A stretch of 64,000 nt of DNA from G963675935 sp963675935 (GCA_963675935.2 OY780964.2:1550001-1614000); one strand, 5' to 3'. Positions 8,213 to 17,860 are shown, counted from the first letter of the stretch. Notes: generated from the letters alone by a model not told the origin. A program made the numbers and translations.

Positions 8213-11200
8213 GTGATCTCGCACTTCTTCATCGACCGACCGATCTTCGCCGCCGTGCTGTCGCTGGTCATTGTGCTGGCCGGCAGCGTGGCGATTTCGT
8301 CGTTGCCGATTGCCCAGTACCCCCAGATCACACCGCCGACGGTCCAGGTGTTGTGCCAGTATCCCGGGGCGAATGCCCAGACCGTGGCCGACACGGTCGC
8401 CGCGCCGATCGAACAGCAGGTCAACGGCGTCGAGGGCATGATGTACATGTCGTCGCAATGCACGAACGACGGCGCCTACACGCTGACCGTCACGTTCGAG
8501 CTGGGCACCGACTTGCAACTCGCCTTGGTTCAGGTGCAAAATCGCGTGCAATTGGCCATGCCGCAAATGCCCGACCAAGTGCGCCAGCAGGGCATCAACA
8601 TCAAAAAGCGGACGCCGAACATCCTGCTGGTCGTCAACATGTTTTCGCCCAAGGGCCGCTACGACGACCTGTATCTGTCGAACTATGCGACGATCCACGT
8701 TCGCGACGAACTGATGCGGCTGCCCGGCGTAAGCGACGTTATCATGTTCGGCGAGCGCGACTACAGCATCCGGGCATGGCTCGATCCCGAGCAATTGGCC
8801 TCGCGCAACCTGACCGCCTCGGAAGTGGTCTCGGCGGTTCAACAGGAAAACCAGCAGGTCGCGGCCGGGCAACTCTCGCAGCCGCCCATCGCCGGCGGCG
8901 CGACGTTCCAACCGACGCTTTCCGTCCTGGGACGGCTCACCACGCCCGAACAGTTCGGCAACATCGTCGTGAAGACCGGCCGCCGCGCGCCGGGCGGCGT
9001 GGTGACGCCCGTCGTGCGTCTGCGCGACGTCGCACGCATCGAACTCGGCGCGCAGCAGTACGACCAATTCTGCTTGACCGACGGCCGCTCCTCGGCGGGC
9101 CTCGGCGTGTTTCAAACCCCGACGGCCAACGCCCTTGACACGGCCGACGGAATCCGCGCGAAAATGGAGGAACTTAAGAACCGGTTCCCCGAAGACCTCG
9201 ACTACGAAATCTACTACGACACCACGCCATTCATCCGCGAGTCGATCGTCGAGGTGCTCAAGACCATGTTCGACGCCATCATTCTCGTGGCGCTCGTGGT
9301 TCTGGTGTTTTTGCAGAATTGGCGGGCCGCGCTCATTCCGCTGACCGCCATGCCCGTGGCCATCGTCGGCACGTTCGCCGTCATGGCGGCGTTGGGCTTC
9401 AGCCTGAACAACCTCACGCTGTTCGGCTTGGTGCTGGCCATCGGCATCGTCGTGGACGACGCCATCGTGGTCGTCGAGAACGTCGAGCGATGGCTGGCCG
9501 AGGGCCTTGCGCCGCGCGAGGCCGCGCGAAAAGCCATGGCCGAAGTAACCGGCCCGGTGGTCGCCGTGGCCCTGGTCCTTTGCGCCGTGTTCGTCCCGTG
9601 TGCGTTCATCGGCGGCATTTCGGGCCAGTTTTTCCGACAATTCGCCCTGACTATCGCTGTTTCGACGGTCATCTCGGCGTTCAACTCCTTGACGCTAAGC
9701 CCCGCGCTGGCGGCCGTGCTGCTCAAGCCGCACGGCGCAAGGCGCGATTGGCTGACGATTGTCATGGACGCCCTGTTCGGCTGGTTCTTCCGATTGTTCA
9801 ACTGGGGTTTCGACCGTTCGACGAGTCTCTACACGCGCGGCGTCGGGCTGCTGCTTCGCGGCGCCGCGCTCAGCCTGCTGGTCTACGGCGGCCTGCTGCT
9901 GCTGACCTATTGGGGCTTCACGCACACGCCGTCCGGTTTCATCCCGGAGCAGGACAAGGGCTATTTGCTGGTCAACGTGCAACTGCCCGAGGGTGCGTCG
10001 GTCGAGCGGACGCGCGAAGTGGTCGCCCGGCTCGACCGCATGGCCCGCTCGTTGCCGGGCGTGGGCCACACGGTCGGCATCTCGGGCGAGTCGATCCTGC
10101 TGTCGGCCAATGCCCCGAATTTCGGCTCGATGTTCATTATTCTGAAACCGTTCAAAGAACGCCGGGAGATCGAAGAGCGAACCGGCGAGAGCCAAAGCGA
10201 CGAGACCATCGGCCGGTTTTTGCAAAAGGCGTGTTACATGAAAATACCCGAGGCCACCATCGGCGTGTTCGGCGCGCCGCCGGTCGATGGTTTGGGCACC
10301 GCCGCGGGTTTCAAGCTCATGGTCGAGGACCGCGGCTCGCTCGGACTGCCGGCGCTGCAAATCGCGACCGACGAACTGATCGAGAAGGCCGGCGGCGAAC
10401 CGGAATTCGCGGGGCTTTTCAGCATGTTCCGCTCCGACACCCCGCAGCTCTACGCCGACATCGACAGGGTCAAGGCCCGCGCGCTCGGTGTGCCGATCAA
10501 CGACGTATTCAACACGCTGCAAGTTTACATGGGCTCGATGTACGTCAACAACTTCAACGAGTTCGACCGGTCGTGGCAGGTCAAGCTGCAAGCCGACGGC
10601 CGCTACCGGCAAGAGGCCGAGCAGGTGGGGCAACTCAAGGTTCGCAATCGGGCCGGGAAAATGGTTCCCTTGAGCACCGTGACGCGGCTCCGCGACGTCA
10701 ACGGGCCGGTGATGGTCACCCGCTACAACATGTTTCCCGCCGCCGCGATCAACGGCAGCGTCGCCCCGACGGCAAGCTCGGGCCAGGCCATCGCCAAAAT
10801 GGAGCAACTCGCCGGCAAGGTGCTGCCGCCGTCGATGCAAACCGAGTGGACGGAACTGACGCTCATGCAGATCAATTCGAGCAAAACAGGCTCGATGAAA
10901 GAGTTGATGCAAAACCCGATGACGGTTTTCGTGCTGGCCGTCGTTCTGGTGTTCCTCGTGCTGGCCGCGCAGTACGAAAGCTGGTCGCTGCCACTGGCCG
11001 TGATTCTCGTGGTTCCGATGTGCCTGCTGTGTTCGATCCTCGGCGTGATGTGGGCCGGCATGGACATCAACATTTTCACGCAGATCGGGTTCGTCGTGCT
11101 GGTCGGCTTGGCCAGCAAGAATGCCATTTTGATCGTCGAGTTCGCCCGGCAGCGGCGCGGCGCGGGCGTCGAACGCCGGGCGGCCACGCTCGAAGCGTGC

Positions 11201-11425
11201 CAATTGCGTCTGCGGCCGATCATCATGACCTCGCTAGCCTTCATCCTGGGCGTCGTTCCGTTGGTTTTGGCGCACGGCGCCGGCGCCGAGATGCGCCGCA
11301 CGTTGGGCACCGCCGTCTTCAGCGGGATGTTGGGCGTCACGTTGTTCGGCGTATTTTTGACCCCGGTGTTCTTTTACGTGATCGATTGGTTGACGACGAA
11401 GAGGAATGTTGACAAGGAAACATGA
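8213..11425 (+). CDS. RND multidrug efflux permease, HAE1 family (first of two)
   Basis: The 1070-residue inner-membrane proton/drug antiporter is of AcrB length. It starts at GTG with MISHFFIDRPIFAAVLS, the conserved HAE1 N-terminus and first membrane helix. Key residues are present: VVDDAIVVVENVERW (TM4 Asp pair for proton relay), GLASKNAILIVEFARQ (TM10 Lys), and the FFRQFALTIAVSTVISAF helix. Two large periplasmic loops follow TM1 and TM7 (e.g. GFIPEQDKGYLLVNVQLPEGAS). It lies 86 bp after the adaptor and is presumably co-transcribed. It is a close paralogue of the next gene and may pair with it, as MdtB and MdtC do (inference). Substrates cannot be read from the sequence. Confidence 0.92.
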   Translation: MISHFFIDRPIFAAVLSLVIVLAGSVAISSLPIAQYPQITPPTVQVLCQYPGANAQTVADTVAAPIEQQVNGVEGMMYMSSQCTNDGAYTLTVTFELGTDLQLALVQVQNRVQLAMPQMPDQVRQQGINIKKRTPNILLVVNMFSPKGRYDDLYLSNYATIHVRDELMRLPGVSDVIMFGERDYSIRAWLDPEQLASRNLTASEVVSAVQQENQQVAAGQLSQPPIAGGATFQPTLSVLGRLTTPEQFGNIVVKTGRRAPGGVVTPVVRLRDVARIELGAQQYDQFCLTDGRSSAGLGVFQTPTANALDTADGIRAKMEELKNRFPEDLDYEIYYDTTPFIRESIVEVLKTMFDAIILVALVVLVFLQNWRAALIPLTAMPVAIVGTFAVMAALGFSLNNLTLFGLVLAIGIVVDDAIVVVENVERWLAEGLAPREAARKAMAEVTGPVVAVALVLCAVFVPCAFIGGISGQFFRQFALTIAVSTVISAFNSLTLSPALAAVLLKPHGARRDWLTIVMDALFGWFFRLFNWGFDRSTSLYTRGVGLLLRGAALSLLVYGGLLLLTYWGFTHTPSGFIPEQDKGYLLVNVQLPEGASVERTREVVARLDRMARSLPGVGHTVGISGESILLSANAPNFGSMFIILKPFKERREIEERTGESQSDETIGRFLQKACYMKIPEATIGVFGAPPVDGLGTAAGFKLMVEDRGSLGLPALQIATDELIEKAGGEPEFAGLFSMFRSDTPQLYADIDRVKARALGVPINDVFNTLQVYMGSMYVNNFNEFDRSWQVKLQADGRYRQEAEQVGQLKVRNRAGKMVPLSTVTRLRDVNGPVMVTRYNMFPAAAINGSVAPTASSGQAIAKMEQLAGKVLPPSMQTEWTELTLMQINSSKTGSMKELMQNPMTVFVLAVVLVFLVLAAQYESWSLPLAVILVVPMCLLCSILGVMWAGMDINIFTQIGFVVLVGLASKNAILIVEFARQRRGAGVERRAATLEACQLRLRPIIMTSLAFILGVVPLVLAHGAGAEMRRTLGTAVFSGMLGVTLFGVFLTPVFFYVIDWLTTKRNVDKET

Positions 11426-11446
11426 CGCGGCATAGCCGCAGCCAAT

Positions 11447-11560
11447 TAAGGACTTTGGTCTTAGGTCTTTGGTCTTAGGACTTTGGTCTTAGGTCTTGGC
11501 ACGAAACCCCAAGCCCCAAGACCTAAGACCTAAAACCCAAGACCCAAGACCCAAGACCTG
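11447..11560. repeat. Repeat family E (TCTTAGGTCTT type) between the two permease genes
   Basis: Many tandem variants of TTAGGTCTTGG/ACTTTGGTC are followed by their reverse complements (CCAAGACCTAAGACC), giving a long imperfect hairpin. Further copies are near 53.2, 58.4 and 61.3 kb. It separates two genes otherwise expected to be one transcript, so it could alter mRNA stability between them (inference). Confidence 0.85.
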
Positions 11561-11595
11561 TCCCAACGCAATTCCCCAAACCCCTAGCCACTACC

Positions 11596-14500
11596 GTGTT
11601 ATCCCATTTTTTCATCCGCCGCCCGATCTTCGCCTCGGTGATGTCGATCATCATCACGCTGGCCGGATCGTTGGCCGTGTTCCTGCTGCCGATCGCGCAG
11701 TATCCCGACATCACGCCGCCGACCGTTCAAGTGACGGCCTCCTATCCGGGCGCAAACTCCCAGATGGTGCTCGACACCGTCGCCGCGCCGATCGAGCAGC
11801 AGGTCAACGGCGTCGAAAATATGCTTTATATGTCGTCGCAATGCACGAACGACGGCGTCTACACGCTGACCGTCACCTTCGATCTTGGCACCGACTTGAA
11901 CATCGCCCAGGTGCTGGTGCAAAATCGCGTGCAGTTGGCCATGCCGGTCATTCCCGACATCGTGCAGTTGCAGGGCGTCTCGGTCAAGAAGAAATCGCCC
12001 AGCATCATGATGATCGTCAACCTACGTTCGACGAAAGACTCGCAGGGCCGCTACGTCCGCGACGATCTCTACCTGTCGAACTACGCCACAATCCAGATCA
12101 AGGACGAGCTGCTACGGCTCAAGGGGGTTGGCGACGTGACCTTCATGGGCCAACGCGACTACAGCATGCGTGCGTGGCTGAATCCCGAAAAACTCGCCTC
12201 GCTCAACATGACCGCCGGCGACGTGGTCCAGGCGCTCAAGGAACAGAACGTTCAGGTTGCCGCGGGACAGGTGGGCCAGCCGCCCGTGCCGAAGGGGCAA
12301 AACTTCCAGCTTACGATGAGCACGCTTGGCCGGTTGATGTCGCCAGATCAGTTCGGCGACATTGTATTGAAAACCTCGAGCAGTGGCGGCATCGGTGCAC
12401 GGAGCCAAAGCGCGACGGTCGTCCGGCTGCGCGACGTCGCCCGGCTCGAACGCGGCGCCCAGCAATACGATCAATCCTGCACGCTCGACACCGAGCCGTC
12501 GGTGGCCCTGTCGATCTACCAATTGCCGGGTTCGAACGCCATCGACACCTCGAAGGCGGTCATCGACGAGATGAAAAAACTCGCCGCGAATTTCCCCGAA
12601 GGCGTGAAATACGACATCGTCTACGACACCACGCCGTTCATCCACGAGTCGATCACCGAAGTGTTGAAAACCCTGCGCGACGCGATCATTCTCGTGGCGC
12701 TCGTGGTGCTGGTGTTTTTGCAAAATTGGCGGGCGGCCCTCATTCCGTTGGTCGCCGTGCCCGTGGCCATCGTCGGCACCTTCGCCGTCATGGTCTGCAT
12801 GGGCTTCAGCCTGAACAACCTCTCGCTGTTCGGCTTGGTGTTGGCCATCGGCATCGTGGTGGACGACGCCATCGTGGTGGTCGAAAATGTCGAGCGCTGG
12901 CTGGCCGAGGGTCTTTCGCCGCAAGAGGCCGCGTTCAAGGCGATGGACGAAGTGACCGGCCCGGTCATCGCCGTGGCCTTGGTCCTCTGCGCGGTGTTCG
13001 TGCCGTGCGCGATGATGAGCGGCATCACGGGCCAGTTTTTCCGCCAATTCGCCCTGACCATCGCCGTTTCGACGGTGATTTCTGCCTTTAACTCGTTGAC
13101 GCTAAGCCCCGCGCTGGCCGCTCTGCTGTTGAAACCGCACGGCGCGAAGCGCGACTGGCTGACCGTGGCGATGGACTGGCCCCTGGGCTGGTTCTTCCGC
13201 CTGTTCAACTGGGGTTTCGGCCGCGCGACGACGCTCTACACCCGCTCGGTGGGCATGTTGCTACGCGTCAGCGTCATCGTTTTGGTGATCTACGCCGGAC
13301 TGCTGTACGTGACCTACTGGGGCATGGAGCGGATGCCCACCGGCTTCATTCCCGAACAAGACAAGGGCTATCTGCTGGTCAACGTGCAATTGCCCGACGG
13401 CGCGGCGGTCGAGCGCACGCAAGAAGTGATGCATCGGATCGAGCGGATCGCGCGCGGGTTGGACGGCGTGGCGCACACCGTGGGTCTCTCGGGCCAATCG
13501 CTGTTGCTGGGCGCCAATGCCCCGAACTTCGGCTCGATGTACGTTATGCTCGAAGAGTTCCATAAGCGGCGTTCCGGAGACTTGAGCGCCGACGCCATTG
13601 CCGCCCGGCTGCGCGAGCAGTGCCAAAACGAAATCCTCGAGGCCCAAGTCTCGGTGTTCGGCGCGCCGCCGGTCGATGGGCTGGGCAACGCCGGCGGATT
13701 CAAGCTGATGATCGAGGACCACGGCAACCTCGGTCTGGCCGAACTTCAGAAAACAGCCGACGATCTGGTCGAGAAGGGCAACGAATCACCCGACCTCGCG
13801 GGCCTGTTCACCTGCCTGCGGGCCGACACGCCTTGGATTTATCTGGACATCGATCGGGTGAAGGCGAAATCGCTGGGCGTCGAGGTCGGCGACGTTTTCG
13901 ACGCCCTCCAAATCTACATGGGCTCGCTCTACGTTAACAATTTCAACGAATTCGGCCGGTCGTGGCAGGTCAATGTCCAGGCCGACGCGAAGTTCCGCGG
14001 CGACATCGCCGACGTGATGCAAATCAAAGTCCGCAACTCGTTGGGGCAGATGGTTCCCCTGGCCACGTTGGTCACGCCGCGCGACATCAGCGGGCCGGTC
14101 ATGGTGGTTCGCTACAACATGTACCCGTCCGCCCCGATCAACGGCGACACGGCCCCCGGCGTCAGCACCGGCCAGGCGATTTCCTTGATGCAAAAACTGG
14201 CCGACCAAACCCTGCCCCCGGCGATGGCCTTCCAGTGGACCGAACTGACGTACATGCAGATTCTCGCGGGCGGGGCCGCCATGATTGTCTTCACGCTGGC
14301 CGTGGTGCTGGTGTTCCTCGTGCTGGCCGCCCAGTACGAAAGCTGGTCGCTGCCGCTGGCCGTAATTCTCGTGGTGCCGATGTGCCTGTTGTGCTCGATT
14401 GCGGGCGTGGCGATGCGCGGCATGGACATCAACATCTTCACGCAGATCGGCTTCGTCGTCCTGGTCGGCTTGGCCAGCAAGAACGCAATTTTGATCGTCG

Positions 14501-14817
14501 AGTTCGCCCGGCAGCGGCGTGACTCGGGCCAAGCGCGGCGTGAGGCCACGCTCGACGCCTGCCGGCTCCGCTTGCGCCCGATCATCATGACCTCGCTGGC
14601 GTTCATCCTCGGCGTGGTGCCGCTGGTCATCGCCGAGGGGGCGGGCGCGGAAATGCGCCGCACGCTGGGCACCGCCGTCTTCAGCGGCATGGTCGGCGTC
14701 ACCCTGTTCGGCATCTTCCTGACGCCCGTGTTCTTCTACGTCATTCAAGGCTTCGCCGATTGGCGGATGCGCCGTCGCGAGTCGAGCGGCGAGCCAACAA
14801 CCGAAGCGGGGTCATAA
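11596..14817 (+). CDS. RND multidrug efflux permease, HAE1 family (second of two)
   Basis: 1073 residues from GTG 11596 (MLSHFFIRRPIFASVMS). It has the same landmark motifs as the upstream permease: VVDDAIVVVENVERW, GLASKNAILIVEFARQ and GFIPEQDKGYLLVNVQLPDGA. Long stretches are identical between the two, while loops differ (it has NLRSTKDSQGRYVRDD where the first has NMFSPKGRYDD). It appears slightly shorter before the TM7-equivalent helix (TYMQILAGGAAMIVFT). One adaptor plus two permeases resembles MdtABC, where two different permeases form one heterotrimer; independent homotrimers are equally possible. Confidence 0.92.
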   Translation: MLSHFFIRRPIFASVMSIIITLAGSLAVFLLPIAQYPDITPPTVQVTASYPGANSQMVLDTVAAPIEQQVNGVENMLYMSSQCTNDGVYTLTVTFDLGTDLNIAQVLVQNRVQLAMPVIPDIVQLQGVSVKKKSPSIMMIVNLRSTKDSQGRYVRDDLYLSNYATIQIKDELLRLKGVGDVTFMGQRDYSMRAWLNPEKLASLNMTAGDVVQALKEQNVQVAAGQVGQPPVPKGQNFQLTMSTLGRLMSPDQFGDIVLKTSSSGGIGARSQSATVVRLRDVARLERGAQQYDQSCTLDTEPSVALSIYQLPGSNAIDTSKAVIDEMKKLAANFPEGVKYDIVYDTTPFIHESITEVLKTLRDAIILVALVVLVFLQNWRAALIPLVAVPVAIVGTFAVMVCMGFSLNNLSLFGLVLAIGIVVDDAIVVVENVERWLAEGLSPQEAAFKAMDEVTGPVIAVALVLCAVFVPCAMMSGITGQFFRQFALTIAVSTVISAFNSLTLSPALAALLLKPHGAKRDWLTVAMDWPLGWFFRLFNWGFGRATTLYTRSVGMLLRVSVIVLVIYAGLLYVTYWGMERMPTGFIPEQDKGYLLVNVQLPDGAAVERTQEVMHRIERIARGLDGVAHTVGLSGQSLLLGANAPNFGSMYVMLEEFHKRRSGDLSADAIAARLREQCQNEILEAQVSVFGAPPVDGLGNAGGFKLMIEDHGNLGLAELQKTADDLVEKGNESPDLAGLFTCLRADTPWIYLDIDRVKAKSLGVEVGDVFDALQIYMGSLYVNNFNEFGRSWQVNVQADAKFRGDIADVMQIKVRNSLGQMVPLATLVTPRDISGPVMVVRYNMYPSAPINGDTAPGVSTGQAISLMQKLADQTLPPAMAFQWTELTYMQILAGGAAMIVFTLAVVLVFLVLAAQYESWSLPLAVILVVPMCLLCSIAGVAMRGMDINIFTQIGFVVLVGLASKNAILIVEFARQRRDSGQARREATLDACRLRLRPIIMTSLAFILGVVPLVIAEGAGAEMRRTLGTAVFSGMVGVTLFGIFLTPVFFYVIQGFADWRMRRRESSGEPTTEAGS

Positions 14818-15186
14818 GGCGTCCCTCTGTCGGAGCGTGTTTTACCAACCGGTATGAAACCGTCATCCTGAGCGCAGCGAAGAATCTCGTTGGCCCAAGG
14901 GAACTTAGGATCGGTGAGGAAACAAGCGTCGCCTTTCGCTCCGCGAAAGCAGCGTTCTTTCGCGGAGCGAAAGGCGATATTCCGACAGTTATTGATTCGC
15001 CCGTCCTTACGCGATACCACGGAGATTCTTCGCGGCGTTCAGAATGACGGTTTCCTGGACTTTTGCAATTTTCCCGGTTGACAACCGCCCCCTGTTCCGA
15101 CGACAATAACATTGTCCTGCCGTTTCCTTCGTCACGCCTTTGCCCTCGCGGGCGTTTTTCCCACACACCTTCACGGGAGTTCAACG
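14818..15186. other. Intergenic region before the DUF362 gene, mostly a nested repeat
   Basis: This 369-bp spacer is largely occupied by the family A repeat at 14857-15084, which carries a second palindrome inside it. Immediately before the DUF362 start lies CACGGGAGTTCAACG, a good ribosome-binding site. No gene seen. Confidence 0.6.
14857..15084. repeat. Palindromic repeat family A (copy 2) with a second palindrome nested in it
   Basis: The outer element starts AAACCGTCATCCTGAGCGCA and ends CAGAATGACGGTTTCCTGG, closely matching the copy at 29.3 kb. Compared with that copy, ~102 bp are extra (about 14908-15009), bounded on both sides by CTTA. The extra DNA holds a perfect 21-bp inverted repeat (14929-14949 and 14957-14977, core CTTTCGCGGAGCGAAAGG). 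Confidence 0.88.
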
Positions 15187-16116
15187 ATGGATCGCCGAGA
15201 GTTTCTCGAACAAGTCGCGGCATGGTCGGCCGGCGCCCTGGTGGCCACTCCGCTGTTCAATGTCCATTCCGTTCTGGCCGCCGATCCGAAACCCGTCGCC
15301 GCGCCGCTGTTGGCCGTCGCCAAAGGCACGGACTACGAAGCCCTCGTGGCCGCTGTGCTCAAACCGCTTGGCGGAATGGCCGCGTTCGTCAAGGAAGGGG
15401 CGCGGGTCGTCGTCAAACCGAACATCGCTTGGGACCGCACGCCCGAACAAGCCGCCAACACCCATCCCGAGGTGGTCAAAGCCGTCGTGCGTCAGTGTCT
15501 CGACGCCGGCGCCAAGCGGGTGATGGTTTTCGACCGCACGTGCAACGAAGCCCGCCGTTGCTACGCCCGAAGCGGAATCAAGGCCGCGGTCGAGTCGATC
15601 GACGACCGCCGCGTCCGCTGCGTTTTTCTGAACGACAAGACGCTCGTGCCCGTCAATATTCAAGACGCGAAATCAATCCGCAATTTTCAGTTTTACAAAG
15701 AAGTTCTCGAGGGCGATTGCGATTGTTACATCAACGTGCCGATCGCCAAGCACCACGGCGCGTCGAAGCTGACGCTCGGGCTGAAGAACATCATGGGCGT
15801 CATCGGCGGCAATCGCGGCATCATTCATCAAGACAACATCCACCAGCGAATCGCCGACCTGAACCTGGTCGTTCGGCCGAAGCTGACGATTATCGACGCC
15901 ACGCGAATTCTGCTGCGCAACGGCCCGACCGGTGGCAACCTCGCCGACGTGAAAACGCTCGACACGCTCTTGGCCTCGGCCGACATCGTGGCGGCCGACG
16001 CCTACGCGACCACGCTGTTCGGAATGAAGCCCGAGGACGTTGGCTCGACCATCGCGGCGGCGAAACTGGGATTGGGCGAAATGGACCTGTCGAAAGTCAA
16101 GGTCGTAAACGCCTAA
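15187..16116 (+). CDS. DUF362-domain protein with Tat-like signal
   Basis: 309 residues from ATG 15187, chosen because GGGAG lies 7 nt upstream and the N-terminus MDRREFLEQVAAWSAGALVA looks like a short Tat signal (RR followed by a hydrophobic stretch and a VLAA cleavage-like site). The rest matches the DUF362 family: VVVKPNIAW near the start, CYINVPIAKHHGASKLTLGLKN in the middle, GGNRGIIHQ, and the C-terminal DIVAADAYATTLFGM. DUF362 function is not settled; members often travel with ferredoxins. Only 10 nt separate it from the polyferredoxin gene, so the two very likely act together in an extracytoplasmic redox process. Confidence 0.85.
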   Translation: MDRREFLEQVAAWSAGALVATPLFNVHSVLAADPKPVAAPLLAVAKGTDYEALVAAVLKPLGGMAAFVKEGARVVVKPNIAWDRTPEQAANTHPEVVKAVVRQCLDAGAKRVMVFDRTCNEARRCYARSGIKAAVESIDDRRVRCVFLNDKTLVPVNIQDAKSIRNFQFYKEVLEGDCDCYINVPIAKHHGASKLTLGLKNIMGVIGGNRGIIHQDNIHQRIADLNLVVRPKLTIIDATRILLRNGPTGGNLADVKTLDTLLASADIVAADAYATTLFGMKPEDVGSTIAAAKLGLGEMDLSKVKVVNA

Positions 16117-16126
16117 GAACAAGCTC

Positions 16127-17860
16127 ATGCGACGCCCTTTGTGGATCCCCTGGCGCTGGTGGCGGCGTGCCGTCCAATTGGCCTTGTTGGTCGCGTTCCT
16201 GTGGCTGTTCCGCCGCACGGAATTGAGCGTGGACCAGTTGATCAGCGGCGACGGCCTGTTGCCCGGCGGCGAAAATCTGTTTTTCCGAATCGATCCGTTG
16301 GCCGGCGCGGCGGCCATGCTCGGCGCGCGGCAGTTCATCGCGGCGTTTTGGCCGGCGACCGTCGTCCTTGGGCTGACGTTGGTGTTCGGCCGTTTCTTCT
16401 GCGGCTGGGTCTGTCCGCTGGGCGCGCTACTGGACGTTTTCCATCGTCTGCTGCGTCCACTCGCGCGGAGAACGAACAAATGGATCGCTCTTCTTTTTTC
16501 CAATAGCCGGGGGCCAACGGCCCGCGGAGGAAGTGCCAAACAACTTCGCTATGTCCTCCTGCTCATGGTGCTCGTGGCCGCGCTGTTCTCGTTCCCGCTG
16601 GTCGGGTTCTTCGATCCATTCGCGTTATTGCTGCGCGGTCTCGCCTTTTGGTTCGATCCGATGCTTTTCAAGGGCGCCGAGAGTGCGTTCAGTCATTTTT
16701 CAGAAGGCTGGACGCCGGAAGTTCTTCAGCCGTTCGCCGAAAAGCATCTGTTGCCGTTCCGCGCGGCGGTGTTTCAACTTGCCGGTTTTTCGGCCGCGTT
16801 GCTCGGCGTGATTTTTCTACTGGAGTTTGTCGCGCGGCGTTTTTGGTGCCGATTTCTCTGCCCTGCCGGGGCGATGTTCAGCCTTTTCGCCCGCTGGTCG
16901 TGGGTCAAGCGCACGCCGAGCGGCGTCTGCGGCTCATGTGGCGACTGTGTGTCGATGTGCCGGATGAAGGCCCTCGACGCCGCGACCGGTTTTTCGCCGG
17001 CCGACTGCACACTCTGCATGGATTGCGTCGACGGCTGCCCGAAGCGCATCGCGGGGTTTGTTTTTCGACGAAAGAAGCGGCTATCCAAGAATAAGCCCTC
17101 ACCCCCGGCCCCTCTCCCGCACGCGGGCGAGGGGAGTTTCGCAAAAAAATCGAATCATGCGCCGCGGCCGGTCGATCTTTCGCGGCGGTCGGCCTTGCTT
17201 GGCATTGCACTTGGCGCGGCGGCGCCCGGCGTTGCAGCCATCGTGCAAAAGGTTCATCCCCGTCCGCTCGATCCGTTTTTGATACGTCCGCCCGGCGCGG
17301 GCGACGAATCGACGTTTTTAAGTCTGTGCATCCGCTGCGGCGAGTGCATGAAGGTTTGTCCGTCGAACGTGTTGCAGCCGGCCATGCTCGAAGCAGGCGT
17401 GCAAGGCGTGTTTTCGCCGAAACTTCTGCCTCGCCATATTTTCGAGCAGAGCAACTGCGAGTATTCCTGCACGCTTTGCGGCCAGGTTTGCCCGACCGGG
17501 GCGATTCCGCGATTGGACGAGGAGGCGAAGCACGCCCAGCCGGTGGGCAAGGCTTATTTCGACCATGCGCGATGTCTGCCTTGGGCCGAGAACACGTCGT
17601 GCGTGCGTTGCGAGGAGATGTGTCCCATCGCCGACAAGGCGATCAAGCTGCTGCCGGCGACTACGGTTCGCGACAAGAGCGGGGCGGAGATCGAGATTCA
17701 GCGGCCCTATGTCGATCGCGACCGTTGCGTTGGCTGCGGCATCTGCGAGAGCAACTGCCCGCTGCCTTTCCCCGGCGACTCGGCGATTCGCGTGCGCCGG
17801 GTCGATGCGCCCGATCCGGGGACGGAGACATTGTTGAAAGCGGCTCATCGCCAATCGTGA
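16127..17860 (+). CDS. Membrane-bound polyferredoxin, NapH-like part fused to a NapG-like part
   Basis: 577 residues. The N-terminal half is a membrane ferredoxin of the NapH/CcoG/YccM type: a TM helix after MRRPLWIPWRWWRRAV, the conserved loops CGWVCPLGALLD and WCRFLCPAGAMF, then CGSCGDCVSMC and CTLCMDCVDGCP cluster-binding sets. From ~345 a new SRRSALLGIALGAAAPGVAA segment resembles a Tat signal or anchor, followed by four more Cys sets (CIRCGECMKVCP, CEYSCTLCGQVCP, CVRCEEMCP, CVGCGICESNCP) as in NapG/MauM ferredoxins. Inference: quinol oxidation or electron transfer across the membrane to the partner DUF362 protein. Two palindromic repeats lie in frame (about 124-135 and 323-338, the latter reading SPPAPLPHAGEG); they fall in linkers. 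Confidence 0.85.
   Translation: MRRPLWIPWRWWRRAVQLALLVAFLWLFRRTELSVDQLISGDGLLPGGENLFFRIDPLAGAAAMLGARQFIAAFWPATVVLGLTLVFGRFFCGWVCPLGALLDVFHRLLRPLARRTNKWIALLFSNSRGPTARGGSAKQLRYVLLLMVLVAALFSFPLVGFFDPFALLLRGLAFWFDPMLFKGAESAFSHFSEGWTPEVLQPFAEKHLLPFRAAVFQLAGFSAALLGVIFLLEFVARRFWCRFLCPAGAMFSLFARWSWVKRTPSGVCGSCGDCVSMCRMKALDAATGFSPADCTLCMDCVDGCPKRIAGFVFRRKKRLSKNKPSPPAPLPHAGEGSFAKKSNHAPRPVDLSRRSALLGIALGAAAPGVAAIVQKVHPRPLDPFLIRPPGAGDESTFLSLCIRCGECMKVCPSNVLQPAMLEAGVQGVFSPKLLPRHIFEQSNCEYSCTLCGQVCPTGAIPRLDEEAKHAQPVGKAYFDHARCLPWAENTSCVRCEEMCPIADKAIKLLPATTVRDKSGAEIEIQRPYVDRDRCVGCGICESNCPLPFPGDSAIRVRRVDAPDPGTETLLKAAHRQS

Noticed and set aside
11447..11560. CRISPR-like short repeats
   Set aside because: The repeats are imperfect, lack unique spacers of constant length, and form one inverted structure, so they belong to a palindromic family.
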